DNA of 64,000 bases, taken from assembly GCA_902543145.1 (NCBI GenBank), contig CACBXG010000002.1, forward strand, positions 166,001 to 230,000, written 5' to 3'. The DNA is from an uncultured SAR116 cluster alpha proteobacterium (GTDB lineage Bacteria > Pseudomonadota > Alphaproteobacteria > Puniceispirillales > Marisalimonadaceae). The first letter of the stretch is position 1; each line of letters starts with the position of its first letter. Both the position numbers and the translations under genes were made by a program. The notes below the pieces were generated by a model. The model saw nothing but the letters and a program-made list of their open reading frames with translations. It did not search any database and was not told the DNA's origin. Shown piece by piece: positions 48,652 to 58,459 of this stretch.

Positions 48652-49206
48652 CTAAGGTGAGAGCCACTCACCTTGCCAATTTTTTGTCTTTTTATAATGA
48701 GCACGAATATGTTTTACACCCAAAAGCAGTAGTTGAATTGATTGTATATCACATAATAATACGGCAAAACGTTTCTGATCTGGTGCATGGTCATAGTCAA
48801 AGGGACCTTCAATGACACTACCAGGGTTAGGAATAGTTCCATAAGCGACCCTAGAGTAAGTTGGAACATTTCTCCAGTTTTTAATGGTAATGTCTCCAAC
48901 CTTCACTTCAACAATAACGTCCATCTGAATTTGTAATTGCACTTTTGGCAACCAAATGTGAATTCCAGCGCGTGGGTTCTCCTTGAGTGCAAACATTTTT
49001 GAAGAAGCGGTGTCAGTATGGAATTCTATCTGGTTATTTTTTTTATCACACCGTCTCATCACTAAAGTACGAGCATTCGGGAAACCATCAGAACTTGATG
49101 TCACAAAGGTAGGATGTCTTGCGGGTGATTTTTTATCAGCCTTTCCACGATAAATTTGTGCCCAGCCAAAGTCTAAAAAATCATCTAATTTTTGAAAATC
49201 TTTCAT
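48652..49206 (-). CDS. Pyridoxamine 5'-phosphate oxidase family protein
   Basis: ARHPTFVTSSSDGFPNARTLVMRRCDKKNNQIEFHTDTASSK. Confidence 0.83.
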   Translation of the reverse strand: MKDFQKLDDFLDFGWAQIYRGKADKKSPARHPTFVTSSSDGFPNARTLVMRRCDKKNNQIEFHTDTASSKMFALKENPRAGIHIWLPKVQLQIQMDVIVEVKVGDITIKNWRNVPTYSRVAYGTIPNPGSVIEGPFDYDHAPDQKRFAVLLCDIQSIQLLLLGVKHIRAHYKKTKNWQGEWLSP

Positions 49207-49541
49207 TTGTATAATACTTAAAATTGAATAGTTGTGTTATAAACTATAATTATTTAATAAAAAAATATGTATAAAAAGAGAAAATACTCAATTTCCTACT
49301 AGGGGTATAATATATTAAGCGAAGTAAAGATGTAGTTGAAAAATTCTAATCGCCAATGCCTATAATAAGAATAAAACAATTTTTTAATTGCTCTACATAC
49401 AAAGATATTTTGTATCGTTGTAGATACGATGAAATTAAATATTGGGTGTTTCTATATGGGAACTGTCTTATGAAGATAAAATTTGAATTTAACAATACCT
49501 ATCAATATGGTGGTACTTGGAAGGGTAAGAAGAAATAGCTA

Positions 49542-50270
49542 TTATCTTGCTAACTTTATAAACACATCCCCCATACCAGATTTTAATTCATCAATGGGAG
49601 TACTATTTCTATATGGACAAAATCTTCCTGTTATCTTATTAGCGTATATCTTTCTTAAATCAGAAGGCTCACAATATTTTGCTTCATGTAACATTCCAAT
49701 TATTAATTTACCATCTTGTATTTCCACTTGTTCATCGTCTAGTTTATTTCCTCTACAAAAATAATTCTTGTTAACTTTTTTAGGAAAATCACTCTTTATA
49801 CATGGATTATCTATAACCAATGCGTATACAATCTTGTTACCTTCTTTAAATTCTCTTGTTATCTTTTTAACTTTAGCATATTTCATTAAGTCACATACAC
49901 AAGGCCAACAGCATTTGTAGTAGTAACCACAAACTTCTTTTTCAGTTATATCCTCTTTTATATTTATAAATTGTGGTGTTGAATTTTCTGCAATTAAAGA
50001 TCCTGAAACAGCACAGTAATGTTTATTATATTCTTTAAAATCTGAAAAATTCTTATATTTATCTGAAATATGTTTATAAAATTTTGGTCCAGCTGCATTT
50101 CTGTTTCCATCTGGGAAAATTGATCGCCAGTCTTTAGATAGACTTTGATAATATTTACCTTTGTTATCATTTGCTTCAGAAACAACTACATTTGTAAGAA
50201 CAAATAGTAAAGATAATATAAAATAATGGGTGAGTCTTAGAACCAATCTAAATACCTTTTCGAAAAACAT
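49542..50270 (-). CDS. Secreted cysteine-rich protein of unknown family
   Basis: N-terminal hydrophobic segment; CGYYYKCCWPCVCDLMKYA; overlaps 3' end of FG-GAP gene. Confidence 0.6.
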   Translation of the reverse strand: MFFEKVFRLVLRLTHYFILSLLFVLTNVVVSEANDNKGKYYQSLSKDWRSIFPDGNRNAAGPKFYKHISDKYKNFSDFKEYNKHYCAVSGSLIAENSTPQFINIKEDITEKEVCGYYYKCCWPCVCDLMKYAKVKKITREFKEGNKIVYALVIDNPCIKSDFPKKVNKNYFCRGNKLDDEQVEIQDGKLIIGMLHEAKYCEPSDLRKIYANKITGRFCPYRNSTPIDELKSGMGDVFIKLAR

Positions 50271-51666
50271 AAGTTTTATTAAGTTGATTTATATTAAAAT
50301 TATCTGACGATCCGTCGGTCCATCTAATTGTAATACTATTAACTTTTTCTCCATTTCTTAGTCCGTAATGAGCAACGGGCTCCATCTGGCATAAATAACC
50401 AGATCCAGCATCAATCGTTTTTGCATGATTTCTCATATTAGTATTGAGTATTACAGTAGCTCCTCTAGCTGGTGCATTGAAGGGTGTTTTTGGTAAAATT
50501 CTTAAAAAGTTGAAAGATTTTTTAATATTTGCTTTAAATAAAGAAAGTGGTTGCAACCCTGATTCACCATGTGAAACTAGTAATTCAAGAATGCCATCGT
50601 TATCTATATCTGCTACAGCTGCACCTGTACCTAATCCTAAAGGTTCTAGTCCATTACCTAGTTGAATTTGTTTTAATTCTCCATCACTTAAGATTTTAAA
50701 AAGTTTATTGGGCTCTCCAATGTTATTTATAAAAATTTCATCAAAACCATCATTATCAAAATCGGCTGAAATTATAGTTCTTACTCTTGATGGAATTTTG
50801 AATTCAGAATTAGCTATGTCATTAAACTTGTTGCTGTTATTTAAAAAAATTCTGTGTTCACCATTCCAATTACCACTAACAATATCTAATTTACCTCTAT
50901 ATAAAAAATCAGTAAGCGTCGTGCCGCGACCATTTTCAAATGTATCCTCAACACCCAGGCTTTCTGCAACATCTTTAAATGTGCCATTTTCATTTATATA
51001 AAGAAAATTTGATCCTCTCTCATTTGCTGCAAAAATATCCATATAATTACTTAAGATATGGCCTGCAACAACTGCTCTTCCACCAGTAATTCTGTTGATG
51101 TTTAGTAACGGTGCTTGGTCTACGATGCTACCTTTTTTTAGTTCATAAAAACGCGTTGGGCCACCATAATTAGCCACATAAATTCCATACTTACCATCAC
51201 CATTTCTATCTACACAAACAACTGACCTTCCTGCTGTTAAATTTAACGATCTTAAGTTTTTATCAAGTTGAAATAAATCTATTATATCTTTGTTATTATC
51301 AAGTAATCGATCAGAAAACTGCTTTTGACCACTATATGTATCTGTATTAAGAAAATATAATTCTTCAAAACCATCATTATCTATATCGCATGCAGCTACC
51401 CCAATCGTAGATCTAGCTTGGTCTGCAAACAAATTGTTTGTATTAATATTTTCTAAAAAACCATTCTTGTGGGATAAGATTAAATTAGGAAATTTAAATC
51501 CTGTAACAATGAACTCAAACTTTCCATCTTTGTTAAAATCAGTTACAGAAACTCCATAACTTAATCTTTTTTGATTATTTTTTATTGATGCAGATATGTC
51601 TTGGAAAAAATCACCAAAAGAAGGATTAAACATTAATATGAAGATTAGCGTAATTATTGTTTTCAT
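50248..51666 (-). CDS. FG-GAP repeat / ASPIC-UnbV (CRTAC1-like) secreted protein
   Basis: Repeated DFNxDGxxE / DIDNDGxxE motifs; C-terminal GYLCQMEPVAHYGLRNGEKVNSITIRWTDGS. Confidence 0.88.
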   Translation of the reverse strand: MKTIITLIFILMFNPSFGDFFQDISASIKNNQKRLSYGVSVTDFNKDGKFEFIVTGFKFPNLILSHKNGFLENINTNNLFADQARSTIGVAACDIDNDGFEELYFLNTDTYSGQKQFSDRLLDNNKDIIDLFQLDKNLRSLNLTAGRSVVCVDRNGDGKYGIYVANYGGPTRFYELKKGSIVDQAPLLNINRITGGRAVVAGHILSNYMDIFAANERGSNFLYINENGTFKDVAESLGVEDTFENGRGTTLTDFLYRGKLDIVSGNWNGEHRIFLNNSNKFNDIANSEFKIPSRVRTIISADFDNDGFDEIFINNIGEPNKLFKILSDGELKQIQLGNGLEPLGLGTGAAVADIDNDGILELLVSHGESGLQPLSLFKANIKKSFNFLRILPKTPFNAPARGATVILNTNMRNHAKTIDAGSGYLCQMEPVAHYGLRNGEKVNSITIRWTDGSSDNFNINQLNKTYVFRKGI

Positions 51667-51813
51667 TTGGATTTATATATTATTTCTATAAAAATTTTCA
51701 ATAGATTAATTTTTATAATGATGAGTTGTAATTTATAAGGTTAGTATTATATCAATTTCATTAATATTATCTACACACCATTTCCAAGTAATTTTAGTTC
51801 AGTTGTTTGTAAA

Positions 51814-52551
51814 ATGAAAAATGTCCAAAAAATTCCTGCTTGTTTAGTGCATATCTTTACTGGTTCTGGAATAATTTTTAGTTTTATAGCATTAGTATCC
51901 GTCATTGAAGGTTACAAATTATTAACTTTTATGTTTTTGGGTATTGCATTACTAGTTGACATTATTGATGGAACCTTGGCTCGAAAATACAAAACTGAAA
52001 TATTTTTTCCAAATATTGACGGAAAGACTTTAGATACAATAATTGATTACATAAATTACATTTTTATACCTTGTATAATGATATATAAGTTTGGTTATTT
52101 ACCTCCTGACTTCACAATAATCATACCAATTTTCATCATATGTGTTTCTCTTTATTCTTACGTAAATACTAAGTTAATTGACACATCATTTTCGTACATA
52201 GGATTTCCTTCTATATGGAATATAATTTTATTGTACTTAGAAATTTTGAATTTTAATCAATGGATAAACTTATTTATAATCTTATTATTTACATTACTTA
52301 AGTTTGTTCCATTTAGAGTTATTCATCCAATGCGAAATGTTTCCTTTAAAAAAACTAACATCATTTTTTTATTTGGAACACTTCTTACAAGTTCAATTTT
52401 GTTAATGAGTAAGTTAGAAATAAAATTGATAAATGATTTTTATTTTTATTTTTTTATTTTATGGTTAATATTTAATAGTTATTTTATTTTATTCGTAGTT
52501 TTTTCTAATTTATTATCATCTAGACTTTATCAAAAATTTAAAAAAACCTAA
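51814..52551 (+). CDS. pcs: Phosphatidylcholine synthase-like CDP-alcohol phosphatidyltransferase
   Basis: LVDIIDGTLARKYKTEIFFPNIDGKTLDTIIDYINY fits DG..AR...DG...D...D. Confidence 0.87.
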   Translation: MKNVQKIPACLVHIFTGSGIIFSFIALVSVIEGYKLLTFMFLGIALLVDIIDGTLARKYKTEIFFPNIDGKTLDTIIDYINYIFIPCIMIYKFGYLPPDFTIIIPIFIICVSLYSYVNTKLIDTSFSYIGFPSIWNIILLYLEILNFNQWINLFIILLFTLLKFVPFRVIHPMRNVSFKKTNIIFLFGTLLTSSILLMSKLEIKLINDFYFYFFILWLIFNSYFILFVVFSNLLSSRLYQKFKKT

Positions 52552-52845
52552 TGACTGGTTAGTACGATTGTTGGTATAACCAAACCCTTATCAGGCTTAA
52601 GACGCAAAAAAACCTCAAAAACCTAAGTTCTTGAGGATGATCTAAGTCATTGATTTAGTTGGTTGCGGGGGTAGGATTTGAACCTACGACCTTCAGGTTA
52701 TGAGCCTAAAGATTTTCAGGGATTTCAAGGGTTTTTTGTTGTGTTTAGCTATAAAAATTGATTTACATTTAATCTATAGCCAAACCGTTACAATTATGAA
52801 CTTTAGTTTAAAAATATAATGACTGACGAACCAATAATTTATTTT
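52552..52845. repeat. Downstream-of-tRNA repeat unit with tRNA-fMet 3' fragment (copy 1)
   Basis: Shares AAACCCTTATCAGGCTTAA, terminator-like segment, tRNA fragment and TTTAGCTATA flank with 60897-61190 and the intact tRNA locus. Confidence 0.8.
52660..52707 (-). pseudogene. tRNA-fMet 3'-end fragment (48 nt)
   Basis: Matches intact tRNA (63665-63741) from CCA to anticodon-loop/stem; D arm and 5' acceptor strand absent. Confidence 0.9.
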
Positions 52846-52914
52846 AAATACCTATCAATATGGTGGTGATTAGAAGAGTAAGAAAAAATAAGAAGCATTA
52901 AAAATTTACAATAA

Positions 52915-54882
52915 CTATTCATGCCATCCTAAAGTATCCATTACTTCGATAATTTTCTTAAATTGTTTAGACCATATAAAGTTAGCTGGGTTTGTCCTAC
53001 CTGTAAACATAGCTTTTGTATATTTATTTTCCAATTGATTGTATTCTTGTAAATATTTTTTTTGATTTTCAGAGTCTTTTTCTTGTTCATAAACATATAA
53101 AAGAAATAGATTTGCGTATCCTGCATTTCCACAAAAAGGACTTTTGCAGTTGTCAATTTCATCAGAATTCTTTCTATCTAATATAATTTTTTTTGCTAGT
53201 TGTTTTACTTTCTTTAGATCATTATTTAAAAAACTTGCCTGCATATAAAATGAAGTGAATGTATCTGAGGGATTATCATCTAACTCAAATAATTTTTTAA
53301 AAGAAGCAGTTGCTTTTTCAAACTTGTTACAAAGTGTAAACACTTCTCCCGCAAGTCCATATTGATAAGAATTATTGTTTATCAAGCTATAACCTTTTTC
53401 AGCAAATTCTCCAGCTTTTTTAAGTCCGCCCCATTCATTGGCTCTTTCTCCATCACGATTCAAGATATGCGCCGAAGCTAAAAAATAACCTTGTGCTAAA
53501 TATGCATCAGCTTTATCAGGATTTATTTCAATTGCTTTAGTTGCAAATTCCATAGCTTTTATGAAGCATGCAGTTGACGCTGCTCTTCGTTCTTTTTTTG
53601 ACGCTTTATTACTTTTTGGTTTACAAAAACCGAGTCTAAATTTGTAATGATGTTTCCATGCCTGACTCAAATTATGCGCATATCCATTTGGATTAATTTT
53701 ATATAGCTTATCTAATGCTTTTTCATAATCAAAATAACCTTCTTTGGACCACTTTTCTCTTTCTTTTGCTGCAAATTGGAGAAGTCTTAATTCTTCTATT
53801 GTTTCAATATCGTCATTTGACATACGAATTTTATCCTCTTCAAGATTGAATTTAGAAAGAACTGAGAGCACCAATTCATCTTGAACTTTAAATAAGTCAT
53901 CAGTTTTAGAATTCTTTAATTGTGAAAGAAGTATTTGATTGTTTTTTATATCACGAATTTCAATATTCGTTCTCATATTTTTCCTAAAAACCGTTACAGA
54001 ACCACTCAGTAGATATCTTACATTATAACTATTAATTAATTCTTTTTTTTGTAGATTTTTTTTTGCTGCTAACAGACTGGTATTCTTGGAAAGCACTTTT
54101 AAATTTTCATAACCTGACAAACCACCTACAAATAGATCAAGCATACTCTCTGATATAAAATTATATTCAGATGAATTTGCTAAATTTTGAAATGGAAGAA
54201 CAAGAACAACTTGTTTGTCTTCTAAGCTGGGATCTTTCAAGTATTCATTTTTTTTGTAGAATTGAAATGAGATAAACCCTATAAGCAACATTGCTACTAA
54301 CCCAATAGAACTTAAAGCGACAGCGTTTATCTTTGATTTAGTAATGCTAGATCTTCTTTGCGAAGGATCTAAGAGCACATCAAACGCATGAAATTCATTT
54401 TGTTTGACTTTTTGAACGCCAAGATCATTAAATGTGATTTTTGTTTTAGGAACCACAAAATCATATACACTCTTGGATATAGTTATTCCGTTTGGTTGTG
54501 CAAGAGCCTCCAAACGTGCTGCAATATTAACTCCATCTCCAATAAGATTACCATCTTTATTAACTACATCTCCCATATTTATACCAATGCGAAACTCTAA
54601 ATTCATTTCAGTTTTATTAGACTGATTTCTTTTTTTTATTTCATTCTGGAATTCCACACCACATTCAACTGCATTTACCGCACTTTGAAATTCAGCTAAC
54701 ACTGAGTCTCCAGCTGTATTAAATATTGATCCATTATATTTTTTTAAAAGTTTATTAAGTATTATTTCGCATGCATTATAGCTTTGTAGAGTTCCATTTT
54801 CATCTACTTCCATATGTTTTGAGTAGCCCACAACATCGGCTACAAATATTACAGCTATTTTACGATTTATCTCGGCGGGCAT
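52915..54882 (-). CDS. Class III adenylate/guanylate cyclase with C-terminal TPR-like region
   Basis: VIFVADVVGYSKHMEVDENGTLQSY...FNTAGDSVLAEFQSAVNAVECGVEFQ...GDGVNIAARLEALAQPNGI; TM segment; TPR-like repeats. Confidence 0.9.
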   Translation of the reverse strand: MPAEINRKIAVIFVADVVGYSKHMEVDENGTLQSYNACEIILNKLLKKYNGSIFNTAGDSVLAEFQSAVNAVECGVEFQNEIKKRNQSNKTEMNLEFRIGINMGDVVNKDGNLIGDGVNIAARLEALAQPNGITISKSVYDFVVPKTKITFNDLGVQKVKQNEFHAFDVLLDPSQRRSSITKSKINAVALSSIGLVAMLLIGFISFQFYKKNEYLKDPSLEDKQVVLVLPFQNLANSSEYNFISESMLDLFVGGLSGYENLKVLSKNTSLLAAKKNLQKKELINSYNVRYLLSGSVTVFRKNMRTNIEIRDIKNNQILLSQLKNSKTDDLFKVQDELVLSVLSKFNLEEDKIRMSNDDIETIEELRLLQFAAKEREKWSKEGYFDYEKALDKLYKINPNGYAHNLSQAWKHHYKFRLGFCKPKSNKASKKERRAASTACFIKAMEFATKAIEINPDKADAYLAQGYFLASAHILNRDGERANEWGGLKKAGEFAEKGYSLINNNSYQYGLAGEVFTLCNKFEKATASFKKLFELDDNPSDTFTSFYMQASFLNNDLKKVKQLAKKIILDRKNSDEIDNCKSPFCGNAGYANLFLLYVYEQEKDSENQKKYLQEYNQLENKYTKAMFTGRTNPANFIWSKQFKKIIEVMDTLGWHE

Positions 54883-55033
54883 AGTTTTAGATTAAGTAGA
54901 TTTAAATTTTTTACAAGATCGAAATAAATGAAATAGCAATTTTATAATAAAAAAGAATAGTTAATTCATTTTTAATATTTATAATCATAATTCAGAAAAA
55001 TTTTTTATTACATTAATTAGTTATGACCATTTT

Positions 55034-55494
55034 ATGTTTGAGACTTTAACAAAAAATTTCACCAAATATATATGCCAAAACGATGGAGAAAGTTTGGCTA
55101 ATTTGTTTTTAAAAGATGACTGTTATCATGATTATATCTATGGAAATTTTAGAGGCAGAAAAAATATATCAATAATGCTATCTGATTATTTTCATCGAGA
55201 TGGTGAAGTTTTTTTTGGGAAATGTATGATCATGCGTTGGAAAATAACTTAGGTTATGTAAAATATAGGTTTAGTTTTATATCTAAAATACCTGATTACA
55301 AAGGCCGCAAAGTTGTTATTCCAGGAATCAGTCGTTTTGAGTTTGAGAATGAATTCATTAAAAATTATAGCGAAGCAGTTAATGGTGGACTTGCAATGGT
55401 TCAGTTAGGTGTAAATCCATTAAAAATGGAAAAATTTTTAAAATGGTTAAAAAGATCATTTAACGATGATCCTAATTTGTCAAAGATAAAATGA
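55034..55494 (+). pseudogene. SnoaL/NTF2-like gene split by a frameshift at a T8 run
   Basis: ORFs 55034-55252 and 55222-55494; adding one T at 55209-55216 yields continuous ...DGEVFFWEMYDHALENNLGYVKYRFSF... Confidence 0.7.
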
Positions 55495-55772
55495 AGAAAA
55501 ATGATTTACCAGAATGGCTTTCAAAAGCTTCTTATAGAATAATTGAACATATGAATGATGATCATTCTAACTCAATAGTTTCAACTTTAAATGCACAACA
55601 CGGGATTAAGGATAAAAACGCTAAAATGGAGAAACTTGAAGTTAATGGGTACTTCGCATCATCAAATGAAAAATTTTATTTCTTAGAGTTTGAAAATGAT
55701 TGTAACTCTGCTGAGGAATATAAAACAGAGCTTATAAAGCATGCCAAAAAATATAGAAACTATGAAATATGA
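55491..55772 (+). CDS. DUF2470-like protein
   Basis: RIIEHMNDDHSNSIVSTLNAQHG...AKMEKLEVNGYFA resembles C-terminal DUF2470 of heme-related FMN proteins. Confidence 0.75.
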   Translation: MKKNDLPEWLSKASYRIIEHMNDDHSNSIVSTLNAQHGIKDKNAKMEKLEVNGYFASSNEKFYFLEFENDCNSAEEYKTELIKHAKKYRNYEI

Positions 55773-55790
55773 TTAAGCAAAATAAAAAGG

Positions 55791-55830
55791 CCTGACGACC
55801 GGTTGGCATAGTGGTTGGCACAAATTGACA
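55791..55830. repeat. CCTGACGACCGGTTGGCA repeat, short copy
   Basis: CCTGACGACCGGTTGGCATAGTGGTTGGCA, same family as 60897 and 63543. Confidence 0.75.
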
Positions 55831-55953
55831 TTTTTTTAGTTTTTTTAAGTTTTTGAATTTACTAAAAAAGAGATAGAAGTGGCAAGTTTTATTAAAAGCA
55901 ATAACATGTTGGATGCATAAGTAAGAAACAAATATGTTGGATCAATATCTAAA

Positions 55954-56688
55954 TTATTTAAAATCAAATGGTGGTAACTCTTTTATACTTTTTTTTAAAG
56001 CCTCTCCCCAACTATTTGATATTTTTTCAAAATAAGGATCATTTTTTTCAAATCTTATTTGATTATTCAATTCAAGATCATCTTTTTTTAAGGTACAGAC
56101 ATCTATTGGCATGCCTACTGAAACATTAGCCTTCATAGTACTATCAAATGAAACTAAAAGTAGTTTTATTGCATCACCGAAGTTTGAGTCTTTTTCTAAT
56201 GCTCTAACAATAATTGGTTTGCCATATTTTGTTTCTCCAATTTGAAAAAAAGATTGATCTTCAGATGCTTCTATAAAGTTACCCTCAGGATATATTAAAA
56301 ATAACCTATGTTCTTGACCTGCAATTTGACCACCTAAAATTAATGTGGAAGAATATGGATTTTCACCTACTTGACCATCAGAAGAGTATTCATTAGATAT
56401 ATTTCTTAAAATTTTTCCAACAATTCTTGCGACTTGAAACATTGATTTAGTTTTAAGGATATTATCGTTATCATTATTGGGATTATCAATAGCTTCATTT
56501 ATGAGATTGATAGTAGCCTGAGATGTGGCTAAATTTCCAGAAGTTAATAAAACTACACTTCTTTCGTTTTTATTCGACCAAAAAAACATTTTTTTATTTG
56601 TATTAACATTATCTATTCCCGCGTTAGTTAAAGTATCTGACATGAATACTAGACCTTGATTTAATTTTAATCCTACACAATAAGTCAT
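55954..56688 (-). CDS. Proteasome-type protease (Anbu family)
   Basis: TYCVGLKLNQGLVFMSDTLTNAGIDN; operon context with transglutaminase, alpha-E and circularly permuted ATP-grasp genes. Confidence 0.88.
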   Translation of the reverse strand: MTYCVGLKLNQGLVFMSDTLTNAGIDNVNTNKKMFFWSNKNERSVVLLTSGNLATSQATINLINEAIDNPNNDNDNILKTKSMFQVARIVGKILRNISNEYSSDGQVGENPYSSTLILGGQIAGQEHRLFLIYPEGNFIEASEDQSFFQIGETKYGKPIIVRALEKDSNFGDAIKLLLVSFDSTMKANVSVGMPIDVCTLKKDDLELNNQIRFEKNDPYFEKISNSWGEALKKSIKELPPFDFK

Positions 56689-56700
56689 TAAGCACCTTGA

Positions 56701-57510
56701 TTATTGATTTAAAATATCAATTGATAATTCTAAATTTTGATTTTCAATAAAATATCCATTTATAAGACCTTTTACAGGTACTACATCATTATAATCGAAA
56801 CCTTTTGCTATTTCTACATATCTGTCATCTGGAGAAATACCATTAGATATATCAAAACCTATCCAACCAAGATTTTCTATAAATACTTCAGCCCAGGCAT
56901 GCATGGAAAGATTATGAGTATCTTGTATGGGTTTAAATAATCCACTAACATATCTACAAGGCAGATTATTCATTCGAACTAAAGATAAAAATATATGGGT
57001 GTGATCCTGACAAACACCAAACCCTTTTTTAAATGCATCTTCAGCTTTCGTTTTATAATCTGTTTTTCCTTTTTTATATTTAATTTTAGATCTTATTTTA
57101 AATGAGAGTTCATGAAGACTTCCTATCAAATCCTCGAAATTCAACATGTTTTCTTTGTAAAACTTTGATAGATATTCACCAGGTTTCGTAAGGTAAGTTT
57201 TATCAATGTAACACCAAAGTGGAAGATCTTTTTTTGAGATTTCTTTTAATCCAAAGTTAGACTTTGTTTCAACCTTACCAAAAATATTATATTCAATTTT
57301 TTTAGAGTTATTTTGTATACTGACCAAATCTATTAGATTACCAAATTGATCTATAGAATTAAGTTCCTTACATCCACCCTCAATATTAATTTTCCAATCT
57401 AAAATTTTTTGACTTTCATTACTTTGAGGAGTTAAAAGTAGCTTATTAAACCCAAAATTAATCGTTCCATCAATTTCATATATAATTTTTTGTGTTATTT
57501 TTAAAATCAT
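56701..57510 (-). CDS. Transglutaminase-like family protein
   Basis: AFKKGFGVCQDHTHIFLSLVRMNNLPCRYVSGLF...HAWAEVFIENLGWIGFDISNGI. Confidence 0.92.
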   Translation of the reverse strand: MILKITQKIIYEIDGTINFGFNKLLLTPQSNESQKILDWKINIEGGCKELNSIDQFGNLIDLVSIQNNSKKIEYNIFGKVETKSNFGLKEISKKDLPLWCYIDKTYLTKPGEYLSKFYKENMLNFEDLIGSLHELSFKIRSKIKYKKGKTDYKTKAEDAFKKGFGVCQDHTHIFLSLVRMNNLPCRYVSGLFKPIQDTHNLSMHAWAEVFIENLGWIGFDISNGISPDDRYVEIAKGFDYNDVVPVKGLINGYFIENQNLELSIDILNQ

Positions 57511-57514
57511 ACCT

Positions 57515-58459
57515 TTACTGGAAATTAAATTCCTCCTCTATATTTGCAGCTAATGTCATATTTAATTTAAATAGACTATTTAAAAATAAATAATTATTAA
57601 AATTTCTACTTTTTTGTTTAATTTTTTTTTGAATACTTAGAGCGTTTTGGTAACTTTTATTTTTTGGAAAGTTTTTTTTATGAATTGACCTTAAATTTTT
57701 AATAGTTTCGTTAACACAAAACATTAGTGATTTAGGCATATCTTTATCTGATATTAAAAAATAAGAGACTTTATTAGCTTTAATTTCATTTTGATTTTTC
57801 CACATAAATGATCTGTATGAAGAAATACTTCTCAAAATCATTTCTAATTGAAAATTATTGTAACCTTCAAATCTTATTTTTTTTTCGTCTAATAGAAGAT
57901 AATATCTTGTATTCAAAATTCTTACAGTGTTATCAAATCTCTCAATAAATGTTCCTAAATAGCAGAAATTTAAAATTTCATTTTTCAACATGCTTCTTTC
58001 TAAAAAGCCAAAAATCAGAGCAATTTTTTCTCTTGTATTTTTTATGATTGTTTGAATTTTACTTTCATTTATTTTTTTATTGAGTTCTTCATTTAAATAT
58101 AACCAACAAGTGTTTATGGCCTCCCAAACCTCCGATGTAATTGATACTCTTGATCTTCTTGCATTTTCTCTAGCTTTCTCAAAAAGTATTAAAATATTAT
58201 TAAAATTCTTGGGATCTTTTAACATGAAGTTAATTATATTAAGACTATCTAAAGAGTTATTTTTCTTTAAAAAATGATGTCTTATAGAATTAGTCCTTAA
58301 AATTGCATCCCATTCATTATTCAAATTACTAGACGATAAAAGATACAATTGGAAACCACTCTCAATCATACACAATGTATTTTCAACTCTTTCAATATAT
58401 CTAAACATCCAAAATAAAGAGTCGGCTGTACTTCCTAGCATTATGAACTCAATATCCAA
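57515..58459 (-). CDS. Alpha-E domain protein
   Basis: ADSLFWMFRYIERVENTLCMIE...ARENARRSRVSITSEVWEAINTCW. Confidence 0.92.
   Translation of the reverse strand: MDIEFIMLGSTADSLFWMFRYIERVENTLCMIESGFQLYLLSSSNLNNEWDAILRTNSIRHHFLKKNNSLDSLNIINFMLKDPKNFNNILILFEKARENARRSRVSITSEVWEAINTCWLYLNEELNKKINESKIQTIIKNTREKIALIFGFLERSMLKNEILNFCYLGTFIERFDNTVRILNTRYYLLLDEKKIRFEGYNNFQLEMILRSISSYRSFMWKNQNEIKANKVSYFLISDKDMPKSLMFCVNETIKNLRSIHKKNFPKNKSYQNALSIQKKIKQKSRNFNNYLFLNSLFKLNMTLAANIEEEFNFQ

Noticed and set aside
49356-49538. 60-aa ORF as an independent gene
   Set aside because: No recognisable domain apart from the C-terminal NTYQYGGTWKGKKK repeat; more likely a gene remnant.
52660-52707. Functional second and third tRNA-fMet genes
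   Set aside because: Both extra copies lack the D arm and 5' acceptor strand, so they cannot fold as tRNAs.
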